From contig NW_026570450.1 in NCBI RefSeq assembly GCF_019649055.1, positions 54,044-118,043 on the forward strand: a stretch of 64,000 nucleotides of DNA, in the 5' to 3' direction. The DNA is from Paramacrobiotus metropolitanus. Taxonomy: Eukaryota > Tardigrada > Eutardigrada > Parachela > Macrobiotidae. Both the position numbers and the translations under genes were made by a program. The notes under the pieces were generated by a model. The model ran no database searches and was not told the origin of the DNA. It was given only the letters and a program-made list of their open reading frames with translations. Below are positions 11,365 to 23,272 of the stretch, one piece after another. Every line of letters starts with the position of its first letter. Position 1 is the first letter of the stretch.

Positions 11365-11662
11365 CAATGGTTGTGGCAGCCGTGGAAGAATTATTGAATT
11401 CTTCTTCTGACAGCAGCGCATTTCTATCATCCGAACAAGAAGTGGACGATGAAGACAAAGAGTATTCTTGGAGGGTTGTTTAAAAGTTCATTAATTGGTA
11501 CAAATTTAGAATTATTTCTGATGGTTACTACGACTAAATCGTACAACGACAGGATGCTGTGAGATGACTTAACGAGACCGTGGCAGTTGAAGAAATAAGC
11601 GCCAAAAATGTCCGCTAGAATGCAAGTCGATGCCTGATATTGGCCATGAATGTGTGTATGAT

Positions 11663-11696
11663 TTATAAAACCGAGCTCTTTAGCTCGGTTTTATAA
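11663..11696. repeat. 15-bp-arm hairpin
   Basis: TTATAAAACCGAGCT, a CTTT loop, then the exact reverse complement. It is inside the hAT-like element; a subterminal or transcript stem-loop is possible. Confidence 0.75.
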
Positions 11697-12058
11697 TTCA
11701 GCTGTGTATCTGCTATTTGGCCAATGGTGGCGTTGTTATGATTCAGTTTTTTGTGACTCAGAATCAGTGCATGATAGCCCGCGCACCGGAGCGTTTTTGG
11801 CCTAGATATTGCCGGCAGACGTGTCTTCATACGTGCATATTTGACACTCAACAATATCAGATATATTCTCCGGACACTGCAACCGTTTGAAATCACAATG
11901 GTGTAGAAACAAACATCTTTTTTAGGCTAACACCGTTCCGTTAGTTTTTTAAAAGTTATTCTTAGGTGCGACCTTTTTCTGACATTGTATGAATAACTAC
12001 TATTATATTCAATTTACCACCGAAAGCGCAGATCAGCCCCAATACACTATACAGTAAA

Positions 12059-13648
12059 ATGATGGAAAGCAGGGTGTCGTTGCGACTGTTGGTTTTGCTA
12101 GTCAGCCTGCAACTATCAAGGAACTGCGCTGTAGGTCAGTGATGAACACATGTACCTATACAGTATTTTGAATTTACTGTATATACGTTACCTATATATA
12201 TGTTACATATATGCTACTGGTAATAATATACTACTCGTAATATGCGACGAAATTTGAATGTTGTCAGCATGTTATACACATTTTTCCGCAGCTGAAGGGG
12301 ACTTCCCCGTATTTGAGGGGCGGCCCATAAGCGAAGCAGAATGCAATAATCTACCCAAAAACAACTGCTGGAAAGGAATGGAGAATTGTCGTGAATCGTT
12401 TGCAAAAATGAAGAGAGTGAATGGGAGTGTTATGGCGTTAGAGTGCTACGGGAATGCAACTGATCGGGTAAGGCATATCCATCAAAACTTAATGGAATTC
12501 CAAAGATGGAAATGTCCTACCATGGCTTTCAAAGTGCCTAGTGAATAGGTTACTAGGTATTACTAGGCATAAAGATAGCTGAAAGTAATTCGTATTACAA
12601 AGTACACTGCGTTTCGATTTGAAGTACGAAATACAATAGATACCATTGCATTAATGCGGTGTCTATCTAAAAGTATAGCACATTCTGGATGTATGACTGC
12701 AAAAATGGTTAAATAATGCCTTTCCCAGTAGGACTGAGACTTTTTGGAAGTACAATTTGCTATCTACGTAAGTACAATTATGTATGTTGCAATGTTGGTA
12801 GCCAAAGAACTTGTCATGTGCAGCAGTTGCTTCGTTAGCGGATTTACTAGTCTTGACATCTGCAGTAGTTTAAAAATTAATGCCAGTATGTACTCCTTAT
12901 TTACAATATTTAAATTATTACTCTAGACCATAGACACTACAAAGACTTACGACCTTTGGTAATTTTACAGGAGCTTCTGGAGACAACCACAAGCATTTCC
13001 CGAACCAGCCCAACTCGTGCAGTTAAAGTGTTCTACAGCGAAAAATCCGCTTCTTACAAACTGTCTCCAGAAGCTGTTACACCCATTAAGAAGCAAATCA
13101 TTGAGTTGCATGTTATGAATTGCAAAGACCAGTCCAGCACATCGCGCATTGGGACGCTACCTTTATCGAACCTGCTGCATTTATACTTTTTAACCTGCAA
13201 GAACTTGATTGTTAAAAAGACCGACTTTGCACCTTTTAAACAGATTCGAATCCTAGATTTCTTCCTGACATCCATCGCATCCATCGAGCCAAATACGTTT
13301 ACAGACCTCCCTCAGCTGAAGTCGCTCTTATTGGAGGATCGACTTGCTTGGTTTCCGCCGAGTGTAGAAGATACGCCAGAATCACAAACAGAGATAGTGG
13401 CAATCCGCAAGATCCACTGTGACTGCGACTATGCCTGGCTGCGCAACTGGTTGGATGCCAATCCGCACCTGCTCGGCGATCGGGACGAAGGCGAGTTGTA
13501 CATCATCGGCAATCATCTGAGTAAACGCGTGTTCAGATCGACAGCTTTCTATCCCGTTGATTGCGCCTTGCCGACATTGTTCATCGAGAGAGAGGACTAC
13601 CAAGACAACACCGACCTCAAGTTTGCTATTAACGCTGCATGCAAATAA
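12059..13648 (+). CDS. Secreted leucine-rich-repeat protein B, three exons
   Basis: Predicted 309-aa secreted protein. Exons: 12059-12134, 12292-12467 and 12971-13648, with the same phases and splice sites as LRR-A. The leader (MMESRVSLRLLVLLVSLQL) is a clear signal peptide. Exon 2 is the Cys-bearing N-cap. Exon 3 has LRR-like strands, clearest at ASIEPNTFTDLPQLKSLLLE, then a Pro/Glu linker (FPPSVEDTPESQ) missing from copy A, then the CDCDYAWLRNWL cap and a C-terminus ending NAACK. A TATA-like TATGAATA lies about 75 bp upstream. It is probably the less altered member of the pair: compact intron 1 and full linker. The two ATGs at the start are in tandem, and either may be used. Confidence 0.82.
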
Positions 13649-15154
13649 CCTCTTTCTGTGCTGGCGTCTGGGGTACGTTAGATTTGACTCTTCCCTATGT
13701 TACAGTAATATAAAAAACCCTAATAATGTGATTTTTCCATACCATAATTCGTTACCAAAAGAAAGGGTTGCTAGCCAGCCATATAAAGCGAATTTGCAGT
13801 ACACTGTTAGAGAAGCCAGGGTATTTGGCGGCGATATTTCTGACGAGTGCAAAAATGACTACGGAGTACAGAATCTACAGATGCGCCCGGTGTGTATTTG
13901 CTTAGTGTAATCATACATGGATCTGGGTGCAAGATCACAATGTCACATCAGCAAAATATTTTCAACTTCTGACAATCACGGAAAACAGTTACTGAAAAAG
14001 CAGGTTAATAATTATACTGTATCCAAATTCCAGCTAAATTCAAGCTCCAGGAATGCACATAGAGAAGGTGCTAAGCGGGAGCTCCGATGAGCTTACCAAG
14101 TACGAGTAGACTTTGCGCAAACAGTTATTAGGCTTCTTCGAAGAAGTTATCGGTAACTTAGGACGCTCTACGGTTAGAAGGAACACAGGTTAGTAGAACA
14201 GTACTGTGTCTCTCCATAAAGTGCTAACAATCGGTAGTTCACAATTATCGAAGGAAGACATAAGCAAAAGCGTGGTGAAGATGATTCTGTTGTCGGATAG
14301 CAAAGGTGATAAACAAACTGTTGTTGTCAATACTCAAACAGAAAAAGGGCAGGTGCCGCTCCTGTAAGAAGATTTAGTTATGTTCGGATGGTGCTGTAAC
14401 TATAGTCTATAGCATCTCAGTTGACCGACTTAGTGAAAACACTTTATTCAGGATGTATGTATTAACTTAAGCAATCTCTCCAACGAATGGCAGTCTTATG
14501 GTTAGTTAGATTTTACTGAGATTTCTGCATTCAATGCTCTAAAAGATAACATCTCCCGAAACCGTAAAACTACGCTTTTTTACAGGAATGATTTTGATAT
14601 CGGGATGGCCAACCAAAACCTACAGAATCTGTAAGTACATCCTTGCTGATCTTCCCTTTAAAGAATAAGCAAATTCTACGCATAAAAGGTTAACGTCACA
14701 GAAGACAGTTTGGCTCACTTTTTATCATTACAAGAGAACACGTTGCGCAGCACTTACGCCTTTTGCAAAGGACAATAATGTTATTATTTCTACGAGTTAT
14801 ATTGTTATCTTTCACCCCTGGGCTAAGCTACAAATGTTTAGAAATGACGAATATGCGGATCGCTAGAGGATGTGAATCGGATATGCTTGTGATACGAAGG
14901 CTACGTGATGCTACCCAGTAAGATGATATTATCGGAATTAACTATGTAGCTGCGCGAATAACTGGTTTAACTGGTTCGCACCGCATTGGACTACAAAATT
15001 ATCAAGACTGTTGTTTTGCTGATTATATCACAGTGGTACTGAGTTTATTAGGAAGAAAAACAATCGCCGAATCAAAATAAAATTCTCGACGCCGAAACGT
15101 TTGCTGGGTCTACCGCGGTGTGCTCGTTGATTATAACGTGGTATATCGTTCGGC
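13649..15154. other. Intergenic, no supported gene
   Basis: Sequence with frequent stops in all frames and no recognisable domain. The last 50 bp before 15155 resemble the 5' flank of serpin 1 (GTATATCGTTC just before the ATG). Confidence 0.5.
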
Positions 15155-17828
15155 ATGGCAAGTCCGGCGTTCAGCCAGCTTTTAGACACCAACATCGCCC
15201 AGCTCTACAACGCGGCTACCGCAGCGAAACCTGATGGAAACCTGGCAGTGTCCCCGTTGTCCATATTATACGCCAGCGTGCTGATGTACATTGGCTCCTC
15301 TGGATCCACCAAATCTAATTTGGACAAGAGCTTCCATTTTGACCAGTATTTCAACAGCCGACTCCGTTCTCTCCGTCTTCTCGACGTCCATGGTCAATTT
15401 TACCTCCGTTAAAACCGGTGGTGATCCCTTTGTTATCAACCTGGCGAATGGAGTGTTCGTGCAAAAAGGCGTACCCTTCGTTAACAAATTCAAAGACGCC
15501 GTTGTTTCGAAACTGAAATCGGAGGCGCAGACAGAGGACTTCAGAACCGACGCCGAGAAGGCCCGGGGAGATATTAACACGTGGGTGTCAGACAAGACTA
15601 TAACGGGCGCATTCAAGATCTGTTGCCGGAAAATAGTGTCTCAATAAATACCACTGCGGTGCTGGCCAACGCCCTGTACTAGTACGTGTTTTTATTCGGC
15701 TTCGGCCAGCATACATAATAAATCGCCTGCGCAGGTTTACACTAATTAAAAGCATCAAATTTTTAAACATTAAAAAAACATCCAAAATCGTTAGTGTCAC
15801 GCATGATCTTGGGACGTGCGTTAAGTGAACCCAAAACAGCTGCTGCATTTCCACGGACTACCGCTAGACTGAAACGTTGTCTTAAAAAGGCGGTAGACCG
15901 AGGTTCTCCGGTAACTTCACGAATCTTTCTGCCGACGAAACGGATCAGCTCGGCGAAAGGCGTTCCGAAAGTCCCGAACGTCTCGACTGCCAGCGGGTAA
16001 AACAGAAAACCCATATCTTCGATAAAATCGTACGTCCGACGCTTGCTTGCTTCCGCCATTTGTGCTACACTTCCCGCTTTCTTCGAGCTAGCATGCACAT
16101 GAGATACAGCCACCGTGTCCCAGCATGTCGCGTCCCATACAAGCGCCTTACCATCGCGCACCGGAATCAACGTCATGCCGTCCGGCCGCTTGTTGTTGCG
16201 TGCAGACAATCCCAACGGTTCGTTTTGACAAGGATAACCCGCAATTTCTAGTCCTCGCTTGACCTCATTGTTTAACTCGACATGCCGCGACCATCTGCCT
16301 TTGCTGCTTGAACAGGACAAACCATGGTGACCGTTCGTTTCCACTCGGCTTCCGCAGTTTACGCAATCGTGTTCCTCGACTACGGGTAGACCAAATCGAA
16401 GGGCGACGCCGATTCTCACTTCTTCGTCCCGCAGGAAAGTATGCAGATTTGGTTGCTGGGAGAGCATTCAACCAAGCGCCGGAGTCGCGCTGAAAAGCGG
16501 CCAACAGTACTGCTTTATCCGTTTCGCTCGTAGCGGCTGTCGTCAGCGAGGACACGATGCCGTCTATCGTCGGTCGATCCCATGTCCACTGAAACTTCCT
16601 GCTCTCTTCAGCTGGAGGTTCGCATTTTGTCTGTTCAGACCACTGCTGTATAACAGGATCCAGAAGATCTGCCGTGGCGGGTTGGTAAATTTCTGAAACC
16701 AACGAAACCACTGAATGCGCCGATGCCAAAAAGGCAGGAAAAACTAGCGATTTAGTGGTCCGCAGTCCCAGTCCTCCATCCCTGACAGGCAGAGTCATTT
16801 GGCTCCACTGAAGATCGTTGGCACGTACGTTCAAGATGGACTGCATGCCCTGTACTTCAAAGCCGCCCTGTACTTCAAAGCCAGCTGGGCAGACTATGCC
16901 AAATTTGATTCCGGAGACACACACACGGACACCTTCACGTTTCTTAACGGGCAGACAACCTGGGTGAGCATGATGCAAAAGACTGTTTCTCATCTGGCGT
17001 ATGGCGAAGACTCTACTCTGGATGCGAAATACATCGAGTACCCTTATACCAATAACCTCGGCGCACTGTTGATTCTCTTGCCCAACAAGAAGGACGGACT
17101 ACGCGCGCTGGAAAGAAACCGACGGCCGGAATTTTCGGCACTCTGCAGAAGAAAACCACAGAAGAGATAGTGGCGGTCAAGATTCCCCGGTTTAGAATGG
17201 AAGCCACTTTAAATCTCAAGGCTATGTTGCAGACCATTGGCGTCAAGGATGCTTTTGATCAGAACACTGCCGATTTCTCTAAAATGACTGCACAGAAGCC
17301 GGTGTGGTTTAGCGATGCATTCCATCAAACATTTGTCGGTACGAGAGCAGTTATGCTTTTGAGAAACCGATTAAGGACAGAGGATTACGTAACGTAATGG
17401 AATTTGATGATTAATCCAGTTACTAATTTCGCCTTTGTCGTGTATTACTAGTACGCTTCGCCTATTTATGACGGTTTGCTTTACGCTACTTTGCTAATAA
17501 ACTTACTGCTAAGCAGGTGACCTTTGGTCCATACTTATTTAGCTCTACCTAATATTTAGGTAGCAAGTAATAAATTTTACTTGACTGGAATCCGATTTTT
17601 ACTTTCGTAATTGTTGCTTATTAACGTTTGCTTGGTTTTTGTTTGGCAGAAGTTGATGAGGAAGGAACGGAAGCCGTGGCAGCCAGTGCTCTCTCTGAAA
17701 TGCTAGTGACGGCATCTGAGCCCCAAGACCCAACGAAAGAGTTCATCGTCGATCATCCGTTCATCTTTGCCATCCGCCACAATCCAACCAGTGCCATACT
17801 TTTCCTTGGTCGCGTGGAAACCTTTTAG
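15155..17828 (+). pseudogene. Serpin pseudogene 2, interrupted by a retrotransposon
   Basis: Serpin sequence begins MASPAFSQLLDTN and ends with an RCL exon at 17650-17828 (hinge [12 protein letters not shown], then [12 protein letters not shown]). Lesions seen: a frameshift near 15355 (after FHFDQYFNS); a 2-nt insertion near 15600 in the [11 protein letters not shown] block; the 1,166-bp retroelement at 15681-16846 inside NALY|FKASW; an 18-bp tandem duplication (GCCCTGTACTTCAAAGCC twice at 16847-16882); and a 1-nt loss near 17115 after RALE. The exon-1 donor (GTCG|gtacga) and exon-2 acceptor are still present. It is the plus-strand relative of serpin 1 and cannot encode a full serpin. Confidence 0.9.
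15681..16846 (-). mobile_element. 5'-truncated non-LTR retrotransposon, nuclease end
   Basis: The minus strand encodes the C-terminal part of a non-LTR polyprotein. A post-RT segment (DLQWSQMTLPVRDGGLGLR...) comes first. Then a zinc-knuckle-like C-x2-C...H...C stretch (CVNCGSRVETNGHHGLSC) leads to a block with RPDG and VWDATCWDT, the arrangement of the CCHC plus restriction-like endonuclease of R2/CRE-type elements. One frameshift lies near 16445 (NALP / PNLHTFL). The element has no poly(A) and ends ...ATAAAAACACGTACT. A 10-bp target-site duplication GCCCTGTACT flanks it (15671-15680 and 16847-16856), showing insertion into serpin exon 1. The RT catalytic domain is missing. Confidence 0.85.
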
Positions 17829-18571
17829 CTTGCGTATGCACAGTCCGCTCGACAGTGTTTTTTCCCAAGCTTACTTTAACGCTGACCTAGTATACAATAA
17901 TGCTTGATTAAATATTCAACCGCTGCAGAGCTCTCGAAATTAACTTCACAGCTCAATTGCGGCGATTGTTACGCTCTCTCAACAGTAAACAATCCCAGCG
18001 TAGACAAGCACCGTATAACAGATAACAGCTCGGCAGCAGTGCGGCATCCATGATCAGCACACCGATGATGTGAACAGTAAACGTCCATAACGCACGCGGC
18101 TGCCGGTATCGGCGATATTGTTAACAATATGTATATTGTCCAAATATTACGCATGCCACACATTCATTGACCAGTTAGTTAACACTCGCTCAATTGTCAT
18201 GTCGCCAGCCGGCCGCCCCAAACAATGCCGGTGAACGCGAGCGCCTGCACCGATTAGCACCGCCGTGACCACATGATGTCGACGGTCAAGCGCATAATGG
18301 CCGATTTGTCTTGTTAATAAGATGGACTAGCCTATTGTTCTGGCGGCGGTATTAGTGCTGCGTATGCGTCAAGTGTACATATTGGGCCATAAAATCAGCG
18401 GTAGGTAAAACACCACCGGCCACTTGGTTGATTAGTGACGGACATAATGACCACGACGGATAGTGTGTTGTTGTTGCTGTTCGTCTGCTAGCGTGTTCGC
18501 CTGCATTTTCGTTGATTAGACGCTTTTGTTAATTGTGTCTGTTTTGAGGAAATTGTTCAGATTCAGCAACA
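17829..18571. other. Intergenic, no supported gene
   Basis: Separates the serpin pseudogene from the chitin-binding gene and should include that gene's promoter. No TATA box close to 18572 is convincing. Confidence 0.5.
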
Positions 18572-20036
18572 ATGTTTAAAGTTGTGCTGGGATTTTTGCC
18601 CTTGATATCCCCATTATGGGCCGATGTGCGTAGCAATAGCAATGCTACCAACGCACAGCAACCAGCTGTAATAGCCGGGAATTCAGCGGAAGTGGAGCCG
18701 ATTGTCGCGGCTGCTTCTGGATACGGATACCAAAGGTCGGTGAATATTTTTAGGTACTTAAAAACATAACGTTATTTGCTTTACTTAATAACTGGTGAAA
18801 TACAAATTTAGATCTATATCAAGCAATATTATTTTCTGCTTAATTTTTGAAAAATTTTAACTGCATACTGTAAGTATACAAATTCAGTTCCATCTTCCGG
18901 TTCTGGAAGTTTAGCATAGAGGCGTATTAGTTGCCATCGTGCGATATTTAAATTTTCATCTGCCATATCTTACGTTGTATGTAATGCAAAATCATTACTG
19001 TGATTTCTTTATTGCTACGATTGTTTTTAGTAAGCCATACAGCAGTTATTATGGCTCATCGTATTCTGGCGGACTGTATTCGGATAGCCAGTATGGTGGT
19101 GGATGTTACGGAAAACCCGTGGGTTATCGCGGTGATCCATCGTACGACTGTAAAGTGTTCGATGTCTGCCAATCAGACGGACGGTTTGATCGATTTTATT
19201 GTCCGGATTACACCAGATTTAATAACTACTTATCAATCTGCGATTGGGCAGACAAGGTAAGCGGATAATAAACAATACAGTGTGCCAATATGCCATAAGC
19301 ACGATGTATCACAGAAGTACTAGCACGTACATCATGATTATTAATTAATTGTAATCATGGTTTTAATATTATTCAAATTTAATACATACTGTACGTTTGT
19401 AGACTACAGACGTGCATAGCAGTATCGTAGACCATGAGCGTTATAACGTGTAACCCAATGTGGCAGCTTAATACTTGCGTCCGCTAACAATATCTGTAAG
19501 CATGCGGTATCAGCAAGAGTAGAATGAAATTAATAATAAAACAATTACGCATTATATTATATTATTGCAGTAAAACAATACAGATGTTCTGAAAACGATT
19601 CGTAACAGCTGCAAAGCGTGCTTTGCGTTTTATCCAGGTTGACAGTTATTGCAATCCGATTTACCCGTATAACAACGATGACTACTCGTACGGATATGAA
19701 ACCCGCTACAACGGTTACGAGAAGCCCAAATACGGAAGTTCCTACAAACCGTCGTATGAGCCACCCCAGTATTATCTGCCCAAATTCGAATATCCAAAGT
19801 ACGAGCCGGTTTACGCTTACAAGGAACCCCGCCAAAGTTCCTACGGAGAATACAACAGCCCGCCCAAATATGAGCACCGTTATGCGGACTATCACAAAGA
19901 ATCCTACGCGCCGGTGGACTATGGGAAGTACACTGATAACACGTACAGCGCCGAGTACAAGGTTGGATATGACAAAGTGTACGAGCCTACGTACGATTCA
20001 CCGTACGTACCAAACTTCTTGACGAAGAAGTATTAA
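18572..20036 (+). CDS. Secreted CBM14 (peritrophin-A) Tyr-rich protein, three exons
   Basis: Predicted 262-aa extracellular chitin-binding protein. Exons: 18572-18735, 19031-19256 and 19638-20036 (AAAG|gtcggt, ttttag|T, AAG|gtaagc, atccag|GTT). Residues 1-19 form a signal peptide (FKVVLGFLPLISPLWA). One six-Cys CBM14 domain spans exons 2-3: GGGC, YDC, DVC, FYC, SIC and SYC, with aromatic FDRFYCPDYTRF. The exon-3 tail is dominated by Tyr, Pro, Lys and Glu (repeats such as YEPPQYY, KYEPVY, YEPTYDSPY), typical of cuticular or peritrophic structural proteins that may be crosslinked through Tyr. A single domain with a low-complexity tail resembles CPAP1-type cuticle proteins. AATAAA lies at 20267-20272. 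Part of exon 3 is duplicated at 25090-25372. Confidence 0.85.
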
Positions 20037-20518
20037 AATAATGACTTCTTTTACGTGTGGGTATACATGTTGTGGAATTGAAAGAAAGATTGGGTATCGG
20101 ATGTTCAGTATTTCCAAATTGCACCGGAATTGGTGTTTGTTTTCAAGTGCAGATAATTTATTTTAATTTAAATGATGGTTTTTAGACTTTAAGGGGATGT
20201 TGCTCATTTGATCGTGTTGTAAGCGGAAGCAGAAATGTCCAACATTAAATTTTCCTTATTCAACGAAATAAAAATGCGAGTTTCCAATAAAAATCCTGCG
20301 ATGTATTATTTAGTTGAATAAGTATGTAAAGAGTGACGTCGAGAATCGAGATGTCTTTATTTACTTTCACGCATTTGGTGATCCGATCCCATTCTGTCAG
20401 GAAATGTAAAGTAGCGTTTAAAGTAATCACTACTTAGCATTATCATGAAGTACTGTTAAACAAAGTCAAGGTAGTCACTAGTTGTACTTCCGGTTGTACA
20501 CTGGGCCCAGCAACCAGT
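20037..20518. other. 3' flank of CBM14 gene, duplicated
   Basis: Contains the CBM14 3' UTR and polyadenylation signal, then the serpin 3 downstream flank. About 20040-20518 matches about 25373-25867 nearly throughout. Confidence 0.6.
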
Positions 20519-22210
20519 TTACAATTTCTCAACTCGGCCAATGAAAAGTATGGCGTTGGTTGGATTGTGGCGAATGGCAAAGATGAAGGGATGGTCTGCG
20601 ATGAAATCTTTGGGTGGCGCTTGTTTGGGAGCAAACGGAGATGCCCCAGCCATCATCACGAAGGCGCTGGCAGCGGCAGCTTCTGTGCCTTTTTCGTCGA
20701 TTTCTGCAAATGCACAATTGTATTATAAGCAGAACAACAGGATGAATTAGATGTACATGTGCGGTTTGCTAGTAGACATATAAAGAATCAGATGGAACTG
20801 ACAACTTGCATCACACATAATTGATAATAATTACACCATCATTACTATGTAGTATTTGTACGTGCATAATAAGTATAGATATTAGCATAGAACTACACTT
20901 GCTCCTATAGGAGTAGAATAATTACGTGTAAGTACTGGATCATAAACCGGCAGTTACCGGCTTCCGTTTTTTACGTGCACTCGAATCAACCATACGCACT
21001 CGTACATCATGATTGCATGATTATACAGAAATTAAGTACTAGTACCTACTAGCTACAGGCTACACATAAATGTACGCGTATAGGTTGTATTAAACATGTA
21101 CCTACCAACAAAGGTTTTATGGAAAGCGTCGCCGATCCACACCTTCTGTGGTGTCATGTTGGAGAAATCGGCACTGCTCTTCTCGAAAGCCTCCTTCACG
21201 CCAATCTTCTGCAGCATGGATTTCAGATTCAAGTCCGCTTCGACTTTGAACTTGGGAATCTGCAGGTTCACTCGTTCGCTCTTGACTTTTTTCTTTAGAT
21301 TACCGAAAACATTCGCCGTTAATTTTTTTTCCAAGGCGCGCAGTCCATCTTTCTTGTTGGGGAGAATAAAGAGCATCGCGCCCTGGTTATTAGTGTAGGT
21401 ATATTCGATATATTTGGCGTCCAGATCAGCATCCTCCGCGTAGTTCAGACCGTGAAGGAAATTCGACATGGTGTCCACTTGGACTGTTTGGCCATTCAGC
21501 AGGGTGAAGTCTCGTTTCTTGGTGTCATGAGGATTGAATTTCAGCGACGATTCCCAGCTTGCTTTGAAATACAGGGCGTTGGCCAACACCGCAACGGTAT
21601 CCGGTGAAACAGCGCCACTTGGCAGCAGGTCTTTGATCCGCCCATTGGTCGTATCGGACACCCACGTGTTGATTTCACCGCGGGCTTTTTCGGGATTGCT
21701 TTGGAAGTCTTTCGTCATCACTTCCGATTGCAGTTGATTTACCGCACCGTTTCTATACTTTTCCGTTAATGGTGCGTTCTGCTTCACGAAAATGGCGTTG
21801 GCTAAGTTGAGGACAAATGGCTCATCGCGGCCGGTGGATAGAAAAAATACGGGTGGTTCCAGTTCAATTTCCATCGCGCCATTCTGCGAATTCGGTTTCC
21901 TGGGTTTCGGTTTCGGAGTTTTGGACATTGTGAGGTTTGGCATGGCCGTGGAGAAGGCGGAGAGCACGGAGTCGGCATTGCTGTTAAAGAACTGGTCGAA
22001 ATGGAAGCTCTTGTCTAAATTGGATTTGGTGGATCCGGATGAGCCGATGTACATCAGCGCGCTGGCGTAGAGGATAGACAACGGTGACACTGCCAGATTT
22101 CCATCAGGTTTCAGGGCGGTGGCTGCGCTGTACAGCTGGGCGACATTGGTGTCCAACAGCTGGTTAAACGCCAGACCTGGCAGGTTAACGTTGATCGAAC
22201 GACTTGCCAT
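20519..22210 (-). CDS. Serpin 3 (insertion type), two exons
   Basis: 429-aa serpin. Exon 1 is 22210-21106 and exon 2 is 20703-20519 (GTTG|gtaggt, ttgcag|AA). Conserved blocks include [35 protein letters not shown] and the hinge [12 protein letters not shown]. The loop then reads VMMAGASPFAPKQAPPKDF, three residues longer than in serpins 1 and 6. Residues about 98-129 are an extra segment (PKPKPRKP followed by a hydrophobic and acidic stretch) absent from serpins 1 and 6, in the region before the PFVLNLANAIF strand. There is no signal peptide. TATAAAG lies at 22283-22289, about 75 bp upstream. An in-frame upstream ATG at 22426 exists, but the MASRS start is conserved in serpins 1 and 5 and lies just below the TATA box. 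Confidence 0.9.
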
Positions 22211-22282
22211 GTTGGTGGTGCCACGTTGGCAGAAAAGATGTTCGGATGTGAACAAAGTCCCTTTACTGTATGTTGCAGCCGG

Positions 22283-22289
22283 CTTTATA
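22283..22289 (-). promoter_or_regulatory. TATA box of serpin 3
   Basis: TATAAAG on the minus strand 73 bp before the start codon. The flank CCGGCTGCAACATACAGT is shared with serpin 5, whose TATAAAG sits at the equivalent place. Confidence 0.55.
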
Positions 22290-22299
22290 AGGTGACGCG

Positions 22300-23272
22300 G
22301 CCCTGGTTGTTTTAAGAATTTTATTACAATCCGGCTTTTGTGCCCGCTAGACATTAAAGTGAATGTCGACGCGCCGTTATTAGCAGGAAAATCGCCACAT
22401 TCGGTAGCCCTATTGTACATAGGCATTTGTTGTTGTATTAATTTTGTACATTAATGCCTGAGTATGAGTCACTAATAACTGGTTTGAGTACGAACCATGC
22501 GCACTGAGATTGATAGCTGTATGGGGAAATGATGATAATGTCATTGGAACTCCAATATCATTGTCATTGAATGCATACAACGTGTCTATCGTCTGATGCC
22601 GTAATGTACTCGTAACAACATCTTTAGACGATAGGCTTACACCCTCCGAGCAATGGGCACTGGGCGCTGCACTGAGTAAAATATGGCATACGTGGACGAT
22701 GGAAATGTTTTCTTAACTCAGGAAGCTGGGAAAATTGAATGAAAGGAAATCTAAATCCAGGAAAATAAAAGGAAATGCAGATCCAAATTTTAACTGCGCA
22801 GTCAAAGTATAGTTGTATTCGCACAGCTGCTCAATACTTTTAAAGACATCCGTTTCAGCAGATGGATTGCTTAACTTTTGTGAATTCAGTGATGTATTGT
22901 AAGCCATCCTTCAGCACGACTGCTTTTACTGTTCAGAAAGAGTACGCGGCTTTTGTGGTCTTGCAGATTTATTAATTTATATTCGCTAGCTACACCGAAG
23001 TGTAAAGTACGGCCGATCTCGTGCACGCTAATATGAAAAACGTCCATAACATCACACTTAGTCAGTTACAATATGTATGCAATGTCACGGCAAGTGTTAT
23101 TTGGAGCGCTTGCATCGAGTAAGTAGGCAACTTCAGCACAGTATCAAGTATGTACAGTAGGTACTTGTACGGCACATACATTTCTTCAAAGCAGTAAAAG
23201 GTAAAGTGTTATTATTACTAACAACCTGACACTCAGAAAGGAACAATGGGAGACCCTTTTCTAGGCACCATT
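22300..23272. other. Intergenic between serpin 3 and serpin pseudogene 4
   Basis: No gene seen. Much of it (about 22430-23270) matches about 29790-30630 between serpins 5 and 6, as expected from the block duplication. Confidence 0.55.

Larger units (their letters stand above)
11027..11848. mobile_element. hAT-like non-autonomous element (822 bp)
   Basis: Bounded by an 8-bp direct repeat CAACAATA (11019-11026 and 11849-11856). The ends are short imperfect inverted repeats (AAGCGTCAAATATAAGC and, read inwards, GAGTGTCAAATATGC). The paralogous sequence near 7365 lacks it. An internal frame at 11292-11483 (63 codons, Ser/Asp/Glu-rich C-terminal half) may be a transposase remnant but is not recognisable. 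The 8-bp duplication suggests hAT; this is inference. Confidence 0.6.

Noticed and set aside
22211-22426. N-terminal extension of serpin 3 from the upstream in-frame ATG
   Set aside because: It would start upstream of the TATA box, is not conserved in serpin 5 as an ATG-initiated frame, and MASRS is the conserved start.
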